This document shows, piece by piece, positions 1 to 6,023 of a stretch of 6,084 bases of DNA. A program made the translations under genes and the position numbers. Source of the DNA: Chitinivibrionales bacterium (GTDB lineage Bacteria > Fibrobacterota > Chitinivibrionia > Chitinivibrionales > WJMI01). How positions within the stretch are numbered: the stretch's first letter is position 1; the number at the start of each line of letters is the position of its first letter. The stretch lies in assembly GCA_014729595.1 (NCBI GenBank), contig WJJU01000248.1:1-6084 (forward strand), written 5' to 3'. Below the pieces are notes generated by a model. The model had not been told where the DNA came from. It made no database searches and saw only the letters and a program-made list of their open reading frames with translations.

Positions 1-386
1 CCGAAGACACCAACGCGGTTGTCGATTCACTAACCGCCTGCCCGTTCGTTTTCCTTGCCGCTTCACTCGAAGAATTCGCCAAAGTGTACGCGGTGGTAAC
101 GGGTATAGACGACTCCGCGCAAGATCTCCAGGCCGTCGGCGAACGTATCTGCTACCATGAACGTATCATGAATGCCGAATGCGGGTTCACCAGCGACCAT
201 GACGACCTTCCCGGGCGCTTTTTCACCCAGGCCGGCACAGGCGGAGACAATATCGAGATCCCTCCCATCAATCGTGAAGACTTTTTAGCGGCTCGTACTA
301 AATACTATAGAATACGCGGCCTGACCGCGCAGGGTACCCCCATACGAGAGAAAGCGGAAAGGCTGGGGCTGCGATGGAACAGTTAA
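1..386 (+). CDS. Aldehyde:ferredoxin oxidoreductase, C-terminal part (5' end outside window)
   Basis: This is the last 127 codons of a tungsten/molybdopterin aldehyde:ferredoxin oxidoreductase (AOR) family gene. Its frame is open from base 3, so the GTG at 84 is internal and not a start. Family enzymes interconvert aldehydes and carboxylic acids using ferredoxin, in the cytoplasm of anaerobes. The sequence shows the usual AOR C-terminal pattern: DSLTAC near the left edge (Cys codon 39-41, the position of the last [4Fe-4S] ligand in the family), then a VTGID segment, GERICYHERIMNAECGF, DDLPGRFF, and the closing YYRIRGLTAQGTP with KAERLGL. The other three cluster cysteines and the pterin-binding region lie upstream of the window. 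The stop codon (384-386) lies inside the next gene, giving a 13-base overlap and an operon. The family assignment is confident. The substrate cannot be told from this fragment. Confidence 0.9.
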   Translation, partial: EDTNAVVDSLTACPFVFLAASLEEFAKVYAVVTGIDDSAQDLQAVGERICYHERIMNAECGFTSDHDDLPGRFFTQAGTGGDNIEIPPINREDFLAARTKYYRIRGLTAQGTPIREKAERLGLRWNS

Positions 387-1534
387 CACAAAAATATGCC
401 CAAAAACTCGCGCTTCAAGGCCTCACGCCGCCCAAGGAAGCGCTCATCGGTTTTCTAGACGCCGAATTGCGATGGAATCAGGAAGACGCGCGGATCGAAA
501 CACTGGCCCCGGTCTTCGATCACCTAAACATCAACGCCCTTCTATTCGCACGACCGGCGGAACCGTTCGCCTCAATAGTCGATTTTCTTGCGTCACGGAC
601 ACGTGGACCTATTCGCCCCAACGACACCGAGACCCGCACGTTCCTTCACGATATACCTGTCATCGATGAGTTCGCGGCCCTTCCGATAGCGGAGGCGCTT
701 AAACATCGCAAAAGCGTAATCGTGCGCGACCGCGGGATCGTAACGGCGGGGAGCGTCACTCCCGAACAAACCTTCGTATCGTTCAGCTCGATATGCTTTG
801 CCTGTTTCGTCAAGTTTTTCTACGACTTCCTCGCCGCCGGCAAGCGGCGCTTTAACGATCAGCAGTACCTGCGCGTCTACCAAACCGCCGTCGCATCGCT
901 GCCTCCCGCGCGAACATTCGACGCGACGCCGGCGCACGGTCCATTCAACACCGCCGAAGAAATTCATCGCGCAATGGATGAAGCCGGTAAGCTGACCGTG
1001 ACCTATGGCCTGGTCGATTCCTATTTTGGTAACGTTTCGTACCTGCGGGACAACATCCTCTACATCAGTCAGAGCGGGTCCTCGCTTGATGAACTCGCGG
1101 GGCATATCGACCCGTGCCCGCTCGACGGTTCTTCGTGTGCCGGTATCACCGCTTCTAGTGAGCTGTCGGCTCATCGCCGGATCGTTACCGGTACCGAGGC
1201 CGATGCGGTCCTGCACGGTCATCCTAAATTTTCGGTGATCATGTCGATGTTTTGCGAGCGGTCCGCGTGTGCACACAACGAAACATGCCATCTCTCGTGC
1301 CCGCACCCTCGCTCGGTCGCCGGCATTCCGATTGTCCCGGGCGAGGTCGGCGTAGGCCCCCACGGCCTCTGCAATACCGTCCCTCCCGCCCTCAAGAACA
1401 ATCCCGCCGCCATCGTTTACGGACATGGCGTTTTCACGACCGCCGTGACCGATTTCAATGAAGCGTTAGAAAGCCTTTTGAGTATAGAAAACCAGTGCCG
1501 AAATCGGTATTTCACTCTTATTGACGAGACATAG
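374..1534 (+). CDS. Class II aldolase/adducin-family protein with degenerate N-terminal lobe
   Basis: A 386-residue protein whose C-terminal part (about 191-383) is a full class II aldolase/adducin domain. Class II aldolases (for example L-fuculose-1-phosphate aldolase) use zinc to cleave ketose phosphates to dihydroxyacetone phosphate and an aldehyde. Visible residues are the phosphate loops GNVS (219-222), QSG (233-235) and SSE (261-263), and the likely metal ligands Glu263, His281 and His283 in HGHP, and His351 in YGHG. Residues 53-155 resemble a second lobe of the same fold, but the HGHP site reads FARP (58-61) and YGHG reads RDRG (118-121), so no metal site remains. A Cys-rich loop (Cys294, 299, 305, 309) lies between the metal motifs. 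At 386 residues it is much longer than the roughly 215-residue simple aldolases. The start is the ATG overlapping the AOR gene by 13 bases, preceded by a G-rich stretch. The AOR neighbour suggests aldehyde metabolism; the substrate is unknown. Confidence 0.85.
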   Translation: MEQLTQKYAQKLALQGLTPPKEALIGFLDAELRWNQEDARIETLAPVFDHLNINALLFARPAEPFASIVDFLASRTRGPIRPNDTETRTFLHDIPVIDEFAALPIAEALKHRKSVIVRDRGIVTAGSVTPEQTFVSFSSICFACFVKFFYDFLAAGKRRFNDQQYLRVYQTAVASLPPARTFDATPAHGPFNTAEEIHRAMDEAGKLTVTYGLVDSYFGNVSYLRDNILYISQSGSSLDELAGHIDPCPLDGSSCAGITASSELSAHRRIVTGTEADAVLHGHPKFSVIMSMFCERSACAHNETCHLSCPHPRSVAGIPIVPGEVGVGPHGLCNTVPPALKNNPAAIVYGHGVFTTAVTDFNEALESLLSIENQCRNRYFTLIDET

Positions 1535-1586
1535 CATTTTTTTGAGCCGGTCGGACACCAACGGCCAAATCCCCCGTAAAACCGGT
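1535..1586. other. Short convergent intergenic gap
   Basis: This gap separates the two converging clusters. It holds a run of seven T (1537-1543) just after the aldolase stop, but no GC-rich stem precedes it, so it does not look like a classical intrinsic terminator. A perfect 10-base palindrome AAACCGGTTT (1578-1587) touches the stop codon of the - strand gene. It has no loop and no adjoining T tract. Where transcription ends between the two clusters is not clear from the sequence. Confidence 0.5.
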
Positions 1587-2975
1587 TTATTCCAGTTCTA
1601 CGGGCTCAACCGTAACCGCTCCGCGGCTCCGGGCTTTAACGTGGTAGGTCTTGCCTCCCACGCTGTAATCGCCGACAAGACCATCGCTCGTGTCAATAAC
1701 GCCGGTTAAATCGCCCACGCCGCCGTCCGACAGGTAGACATCCGCGTCGAATTGCACATTCGTCAACGGTTGCCCCCCGGATTTGGATATTTCTTGGAAC
1801 GAGAACACAAGCGAATCGATCCCTTGGACCACTCGGCCGAAAACGCGGAGGTGTCGAAGTCGTATCAAATAATCGCCGGAAGTCCAATACTCGGTTTTAC
1901 CGTACCGTATCGTATCCGACGGCGCGAAGCGAAAAAGCAGGGTTTTATCGGCTACGGATTTTTCCGTTTGGCGAAAACCGGCAAACAGCACGCGTTCATC
2001 GAGCATTTCGTCGGTGTAACGATAGTGAACGAGCGAATGGATCGTGTTGTCGGCGACCGAAGCAAAACGTTCGTCGGCTCCGGCGGTGAACAGACAGACC
2101 AGCTCGACGCGCGCGGCGCCGGTAAATTGTCGCTTGGTTAAGATTGCGGCGGGTGTACGGCCACTGTCCGCTTCGTAAAGCGTCCCGTTTCCGTCGGCGT
2201 CTCGGTAACCGAGCATTACCTCGGTCCCTTGGGGCTCGATATAGCTTTGGGTAAGCGACGAGACCAGTTGCGCGCTCAACGTGTCACTCGTTTTGCCTAC
2301 AACGGCGGCGGAAGAGCTGTTGCGAAACGGGCTCCCTTCCGTGCGCTCCAACGTACCGCTGTCCGCCGGGAACCAACTGGAATCGGGTCCTGCCGTTTTG
2401 GTGCTTTCCGGCGATGCGCTGTCCATTTCCCCAAAGTAATAATCTTGTTTGAACACAAGAGTGTCGTGCAGATAAATGGTATCGTAAGAAACGAGAGTAT
2501 CGATAGCAATAATGGTATCAAATACCAATGACTCAATGGTATAGGTAACCGCAACACCCTCGATTGTCCCATTTATCGTATCGATCGCGGTTTCGGTCTC
2601 GACGGATGTATCGCTGCGAACGTCTGTATTCTCTATTATGATTGTGTCGGAATCAATGATCGTATCGCCCACCGAGATCGTGTCCGATGCGATGGCTACC
2701 GCTCCGGAAAGTCTTTTAGAGAGAGTGCGCGATTGGCGTGTAGGATCGATGCCCGCCGGATCCAGGTCTTCGGCGGTCACATAATAATCTACCCGCCATT
2801 CATCCCCCGTCTCCAAAGCGTCGAAAAGTGCCTCGACACATGCCACCAGCTCCGGATTTCCGGTGTGTGTACCGCCGTCGACGACCGGCTCGGTCAGGGA
2901 GCCGCAGCGCGTCATAATACCAACAATCATCGCGAGGGCCGTGAGAAAAGAGCTTTTCGACCGGATTGTCCTCAT
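1587..2975 (-). CDS. Probable lipoprotein with Asp-Thr hexapeptide repeats
   Basis: A 462-residue exported protein that I cannot assign to a named family. The N-terminus has a basic start (MRTIRSK), a hydrophobic core (about 10-21) and Cys24 followed by GSLTEP, the layout of a lipoprotein signal. However, residue -1 is Arg (MTRC), which is unlike the usual Gly, Ala or Ser, so lipidation is likely but not sure. After Cys24 comes GGTHTGNPE (34-42), then a conserved-looking segment to about 90. Residues 98-172 are rich in D-T-I/L at a regular six-residue spacing. A Ser/Thr-rich linker (about 185-235) and a C-terminal beta-rich region (about 240-462) with many Asp and aromatic residues follow. 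ATG at 2975 is chosen because AAGGAG lies seven bases upstream. It is the last gene of the - strand cluster, 11 bases after the regulator. A surface or periplasmic structural role is inferred only from export and composition. Confidence 0.75.
   Translation of the reverse strand: MRTIRSKSSFLTALAMIVGIMTRCGSLTEPVVDGGTHTGNPELVACVEALFDALETGDEWRVDYYVTAEDLDPAGIDPTRQSRTLSKRLSGAVAIASDTISVGDTIIDSDTIIIENTDVRSDTSVETETAIDTINGTIEGVAVTYTIESLVFDTIIAIDTLVSYDTIYLHDTLVFKQDYYFGEMDSASPESTKTAGPDSSWFPADSGTLERTEGSPFRNSSSAAVVGKTSDTLSAQLVSSLTQSYIEPQGTEVMLGYRDADGNGTLYEADSGRTPAAILTKRQFTGAARVELVCLFTAGADERFASVADNTIHSLVHYRYTDEMLDERVLFAGFRQTEKSVADKTLLFRFAPSDTIRYGKTEYWTSGDYLIRLRHLRVFGRVVQGIDSLVFSFQEISKSGGQPLTNVQFDADVYLSDGGVGDLTGVIDTSDGLVGDYSVGGKTYHVKARSRGAVTVEPVELE
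2461..2532 (-). repeat. 18-base tandem period coding D-T-I/L hexapeptides
   Basis: Four consecutive 18-base units, each starting GTGTC or GTATC on the + strand (2461, 2479, 2497, 2515), encode Asp-Thr at residues 153, 159, 165 and 171 of the lipoprotein. The rest of each unit has diverged, so selection appears to keep the Asp-Thr pair rather than the DNA. The segment is noticeably more AT-rich than the flanking coding sequence. Confidence 0.8.
2644..2697 (-). repeat. Second block of 18-base D-T-I repeats
   Basis: Three units with the same 18-base period (starting 2644, 2662, 2680; GTGTC, GTATC, GTGTC on the + strand) encode Asp-Thr at residues 98, 104 and 110. The gap between this block and the 2461-2532 block carries two more isolated Asp-Thr pairs (residues 122 and 132), off the strict period. 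Confidence 0.75.
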
Positions 2976-2982
2976 AGTTCTT

Positions 2983-2988
2983 CTCCTT
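2983..2988 (-). promoter_or_regulatory. Shine-Dalgarno AAGGAG overlapping the upstream stop codon
   Basis: AAGGAG on the - strand, seven bases before the lipoprotein ATG (2975), shares bases with the regulator's TAA stop (2987-2989). A ribosome ending the regulator would sit on the lipoprotein start site, so the two genes are probably translationally coupled. The site also fixes the lipoprotein start. Confidence 0.8.
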
Positions 2989-3814
2989 ACCCCTCGATTC
3001 GCCGCGATAAAGGAAACACCTGCAGATTAACCTGAATAACCCGCTCGTTTTTCCGGTCCGTCTCGGCGAGTTTCAGCATTTCCATCAGAAACGCATTCGC
3101 TTTCTCCATAATCGCCTGGTGAGTCTGCTCCGAAACGTTAAGCGTCACGCTTTCCACGTCGCGCTCGCCGGCGCCGAACCGCTCGATCGATTCAGAACCC
3201 AGACGCATCATCGCTTTATGATAATTGGCGACTGCAACCGATCGTACCTGCCCGCCGGTGGTAAGCGAAGGCGAAGTTTTTTGGTAGGCTCCGGTGGAAG
3301 TTCGCTCCACAAAGCCCAATTCGAGAAGAAGGGCCACCGACTGGCGAGCTTCCCCGGCCGTTATGGACGGAATTGTCGCCCGGCCGAGTTTTCGGTAGTC
3401 GTCGCGAAAGTCGATCGACGTCACCAATTCCCGCACTACCGGATGATACCAATTGGAAAAATACGCATATTCCGACCGCTCTATGTATTTAGGATCGGCA
3501 CACCCACGGTATTTCATAAGGTTGGCCAAATAGGCGTTCTTCTCTTCCAGCGTTTTGCTCTGATTAAAAAACACGAGGTTCTCGAAGTATTCCGCCTCCC
3601 TCTTGTTAAGACCCAGCGCCTTGCAAAACCTAAAAACACTGTCTTTCGAGAGATTGCGTCGTCCCTCGATAACCAGCTTTAAAAAATTCGGCGATTTGAA
3701 CCCGGCCTTTCGCGCAAAAAGGCGATATGAGTAGCACGCATGCCGCTCTTTTTTATCCGCATAAAAATCGGCCAGGTATTCCCGATAATTCATGTGCTCA
3801 AAAAGTTCTTTCAC
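2987..3814 (-). CDS. TIGR02147-family putative transcriptional regulator (DUF4423-like)
   Basis: A 275-residue protein of the TIGR02147/DUF4423 type, a large paralogous family first noted in Fibrobacter succinogenes, with no established biochemical function known to me. The N-terminus VKELFEHMNYREYLADFY matches the usual family opening (short lead, then YREYL-type motif). Residues about 28-70 (YSYRLFARKAGF, then NFLKLVIEGRRNLS) look like a helix-turn-helix DNA-binding fold. WYHPVVREL (122-130), a winged-helix-like stretch (about 148-180), NYHKAMM (197-203) and the ending VNLQVFPL (262-269) complete the family pattern. GTG at 3814 is preferred because it fits the family N-terminus and has GGAG ten bases upstream; a further in-frame GTG at 3844 would add ten basic residues, and an ATG at 3793 is also possible. 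It lies between two exported-protein genes and is coupled to the downstream lipoprotein, so it may regulate this cluster (inference). Confidence 0.85.
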   Translation of the reverse strand: MKELFEHMNYREYLADFYADKKERHACYSYRLFARKAGFKSPNFLKLVIEGRRNLSKDSVFRFCKALGLNKREAEYFENLVFFNQSKTLEEKNAYLANLMKYRGCADPKYIERSEYAYFSNWYHPVVRELVTSIDFRDDYRKLGRATIPSITAGEARQSVALLLELGFVERTSTGAYQKTSPSLTTGGQVRSVAVANYHKAMMRLGSESIERFGAGERDVESVTLNVSEQTHQAIMEKANAFLMEMLKLAETDRKNERVIQVNLQVFPLSRRIEG

Positions 3815-3853
3815 GCAACGCCGTCTCCGTTGGCCTGTTTCCACAAGTCCGTC

Positions 3854-3881
3854 GGCCCGGCATAATCGCTCATGCCGGACC
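3854..3881. repeat. Strong inverted repeat upstream of the regulator gene
   Basis: The arms 3854-3863 (GGCCCGGCAT) and 3872-3881 (ATGCCGGACC) flank an 8-base loop. The inner seven pairs are perfect. In RNA made from the - strand the stem reaches ten pairs with a single G-U. It lies in the 96 bases between the stop of the exported-protein gene (3911) and the preferred regulator start (3814), 39 bases before that start. No T tract follows on either strand, so it is not a standard intrinsic terminator. It could be an operator dyad, an attenuator or an mRNA-processing/stability hairpin. Confidence 0.75.
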
Positions 3882-3910
3882 TCACGCTGTTGAAGGATAG
3901 ATACGAACGC

Positions 3911-5698
3911 CTACCGAATAGTTATTTGCTTTGAGAGACCGGAGCCGACAAGGCTTACCTTTTTGGTGGCCTCAAAATGCTCTCCGGTAATTCTCAGGAC
4001 GGCAACGCCCCCTGCCGTCAGCCGTGTATTCAGATCGATCGCATGAGTACCGGCGGCAAATCGGCGCGATAAGCATAAATTCCGAATTCGCCTTCCGTCC
4101 AAACTGAACGCTTCGACCGAAACATCCTGAGTTTGATCAAGGTGCAGGACCAATCGCCCCGTACGCATCGACCACCTCACCTTCGGCCCTCGCGAAGAGG
4201 CAAGAATTTGGGGGGAAACCGCCGAGGGACAGTCCACTTCGGCCATGACCGATACGGCACTGCGATCATAGCCGATCATCCGGGCTGTGATTTGCAGCAT
4301 GCGAGAGTCGCAACTGATGTTTACAGGAGAAAAGTCGAACACCTCTTTTTCGCCGGGGCTCAACGTGATGTTGGTGAGCGCCTCGGTACACCGACGTCCC
4401 TGCATGTGGTGATAGACAAGCTCTCCACTGTCGGCGGTCACATATAAATCGAACTGACAGCCCGAAGTAAAATCATACCTAACCGTCGCCATGGACCCGT
4501 TGGTGATTGTATAGCGAACTTTCAGTGGGTCCCCCGAGGTGTACCGAGTCTTATCGGCTGCAATCGCAAAAACAACCCCGTCGACGGTATCGGACGCGGT
4601 ATTGGGGTAATCGGACTCGAGGAAAAAGCTTTGTATTGTCGTATCGGTGTTACTAATAGTCACGGTCGACGTCTCCGTCTTATACCCCGCCTTACGAGCC
4701 GTGATTCTGAGCGGATATCGGTTGTAGGACAGTGGGATGTCGGCGATTGTGTAGTTGCCCTTCTCATCGGTGACGGCCGTGTATGCGATCGTGCCCCTCC
4801 TCATATCCTCGAGCGAAAGAGTATCGTATGCCTTGAGATGGGGCTGAAAGTAAGCCTCCGGATAAGCGGTCACCGTACACCGCGGTACCGGGTCCAGAAA
4901 ACAACTCACTCCCCCTTCGCCAAGCGACGGACACCGGAGTTCGGAAACCTTCCCCGACACCGTCCCCGCGGCATCATCAGGCACCATCCGCACATCGATT
5001 GTAGTATCCGCCCTCAAGAAAAAGCTCAGAGTACGTTCGCGGAATCCATCGGCGACAAAAACCATGTCATAGAGTTCGCCCACTTGACAGGAAAAATCAT
5101 AATAACCGGTGTTGTCCGTGATGGTCGAGTCCACGATCAAATATGCAATTGGATAGGGCGAACCTATCTTATTAGACTCCGGCTCCGGCAGAGCATTGCT
5201 CGCATACACCCGCCGCAAGTATACCTTCGCCCCTTTTATTGGAGCAAGCTTTACAAAATGCTGCAGGGGATAAAGATCCGGCGTGACGATTCCGCGAACC
5301 GAAGGTGCGTAGGTTACGCTGAAAACGTTGGCGACCGTGTCGCCGTCTTTGATACAATAGGTCCCGACATCCAGGTTCGCCAAGGTAAACCTTGGGCCGT
5401 ATTCGGTCATTAACGTCGTGCAGGGCCGATCAGGCTTGGGCCATATCTCATCGTAGGTAACCTCCACCGAAAACTTCGGCTGCTGGATTGTGGTCGGCTC
5501 TTGCGCGACCTTCAATGTAATATCCTCGTAGCGCGGCACACAATCGTTGCTGTGCATCCCTTTCACAAGCCACACGGCGACCGTGTCGCCGACCACGGGA
5601 TTTGTGGGGGTAACCTGAATATGTGGGTAGTACATTAGCTCGGCCCACACACCCTGAATCAAAACACCCGCGAGACACAAACACTTTACGGCTTTCAT
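3911..5698 (-). CDS. Secreted multidomain beta protein with BsuPI-like domain and sorting tail
   Basis: A 595-residue exported protein. Residues 1-19 form a signal peptide, with likely cleavage after VWA. About 22-130 is an Ig-like beta domain with Cys53, Cys93 and Cys115. About 133-238 and 245-360 are carboxypeptidase-regulatory/CnaB-like domains, shown by TDNTGYYDFSC (194-204) and TDEKGNYTIADIPL (310-323), each followed by a GF/GY turn and a TTI strand. About 372-488 resembles a BsuPI (intracellular proteinase inhibitor) domain: DKTRYTSGDPLKVRYTITN, then a Cys-bearing strand and LSPGEKEVFDF. About 505-585 resembles a type IX secretion C-terminal sorting domain: FSLDGRRI, RFAAGTHAIDL, AGGVAVLRI. 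There are many cysteines after the signal peptide, consistent with an extracytoplasmic location and disulfides. The start has a perfect AAGGAGG eight bases upstream. It is first in the - strand cluster. No catalytic site is visible; a binding or adhesive surface role is inferred. Confidence 0.8.
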   Translation of the reverse strand: MKAVKCLCLAGVLIQGVWAELMYYPHIQVTPTNPVVGDTVAVWLVKGMHSNDCVPRYEDITLKVAQEPTTIQQPKFSVEVTYDEIWPKPDRPCTTLMTEYGPRFTLANLDVGTYCIKDGDTVANVFSVTYAPSVRGIVTPDLYPLQHFVKLAPIKGAKVYLRRVYASNALPEPESNKIGSPYPIAYLIVDSTITDNTGYYDFSCQVGELYDMVFVADGFRERTLSFFLRADTTIDVRMVPDDAAGTVSGKVSELRCPSLGEGGVSCFLDPVPRCTVTAYPEAYFQPHLKAYDTLSLEDMRRGTIAYTAVTDEKGNYTIADIPLSYNRYPLRITARKAGYKTETSTVTISNTDTTIQSFFLESDYPNTASDTVDGVVFAIAADKTRYTSGDPLKVRYTITNGSMATVRYDFTSGCQFDLYVTADSGELVYHHMQGRRCTEALTNITLSPGEKEVFDFSPVNISCDSRMLQITARMIGYDRSAVSVMAEVDCPSAVSPQILASSRGPKVRWSMRTGRLVLHLDQTQDVSVEAFSLDGRRIRNLCLSRRFAAGTHAIDLNTRLTAGGVAVLRITGEHFEATKKVSLVGSGLSKQITIR

Positions 5699-5706
5699 CG
5701 CCGGTT

Positions 5707-5713
5707 CCTCCTT
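5707..5713 (-). promoter_or_regulatory. Consensus Shine-Dalgarno of the exported-protein gene
   Basis: AAGGAGG on the - strand ends eight bases before the ATG at 5698. This perfect match fixes the start codon and suggests strong translation. Confidence 0.85.
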
Positions 5714-5861
5714 GAAAGTGATGGAATTTTAGATAAAAACGTTTTCGTCCTCGTTTTTTGCGTGGCCCACTTATCGAAATTTGAGGCCCGCTCTCCGTAG
5801 TGTACCTCGGAAGGCCAAACCAGGCCAAAGCTTTGAGAATCGCTCTTCGTCCCTACATGCT

Positions 5862-5890
5862 AAGATAGCCTCTCGCAGGGTCACGGTCAA
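5862..5890 (-). promoter_or_regulatory. Sigma70-like promoter for the - strand cluster
   Basis: On the - strand a -35 box TTGACC (5890-5885) and a -10 box TATCTT (5867-5862) are separated by exactly 17 bases. Transcription would begin near 5855, giving a leader of about 157 bases before the ATG at 5698. It is the best promoter-like pair seen in the intergenic region and points at the first gene of the cluster. The evidence is sequence match and position only. Confidence 0.55.
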
Positions 5891-5891
5891 C

Positions 5892-5974
5892 GTATTCGAT
5901 AAATGTTTGTATTCTCACGAATACATTATGCTTAACCCGGTTGCTATAACCCATTGATTTTTAGGATGTATTCG
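5892..5974. promoter_or_regulatory. Cluster of GTATTCG/CGAATAC heptamers (possible operator)
   Basis: The heptamer GTATTCG occurs exactly at 5892-5898 and 5968-5974, and inverted (CGAATAC) at 5918-5924. The middle copy is part of a perfect dyad TGTATTC-TCAC-GAATACA (5908-5925). The copy at 5892 ends one base from the -35 box of the - strand promoter. The dyad centre is about 61 bases upstream of the inferred start site. This spacing is common for activator sites. The cognate protein is unknown. Confidence 0.45.
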
Positions 5975-6013
5975 TATACCATGTCACAGCGATTAATCAT
6001 CGTAAACCCTATA

Positions 6014-6023
6014 TCGTATACGA
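6014..6023. repeat. 10-base palindrome TCGTATACGA
   Basis: This is a perfect palindrome in the AT-rich right end, sharing the GTAT..CG flavour of the nearby heptamers. It may be a further binding site, or chance in AT-rich DNA. Confidence 0.35.

Noticed and set aside
84..386. GTG at 84 as the start of a small independent gene
   Set aside because: The frame is open back to base 3 and the upstream residues continue the AOR pattern, including the cluster Cys, so it is internal.
593..1426. Long 277-codon open frame antisense to the aldolase
   Set aside because: It lies wholly inside a gene with clear family motifs on the other strand and its translation resembles no protein; it is a by-product of GC-rich codon use.
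1501..1543. Possible terminator after the aldolase (CCGA-AA-TCGG followed later by seven T)
   Set aside because: The stem is four pairs with a two-base loop and is about 30 bases from the T run, so it cannot act as a normal intrinsic terminator.
3119..3682. 187-codon + strand frame inside the regulator
   Set aside because: It is antisense to a gene matching TIGR02147 along its whole length.
4631..5413. 260-codon + strand frame inside the exported-protein gene
   Set aside because: It is antisense to a protein with a signal peptide, recognisable domains and a perfect Shine-Dalgarno; the + strand translation has no domain-like pattern.
5726..5754. TAAAAT near the exported-protein start as a second -10 box on the - strand
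   Set aside because: No -35-like sequence lies 16-18 bases upstream (it reads ACGAGG); the pair at 5862-5890 is much better.
5448..5828. 126-codon - strand frame overlapping the start of the exported-protein gene
   Set aside because: It covers the signal peptide region in another frame and has no recognisable domain.
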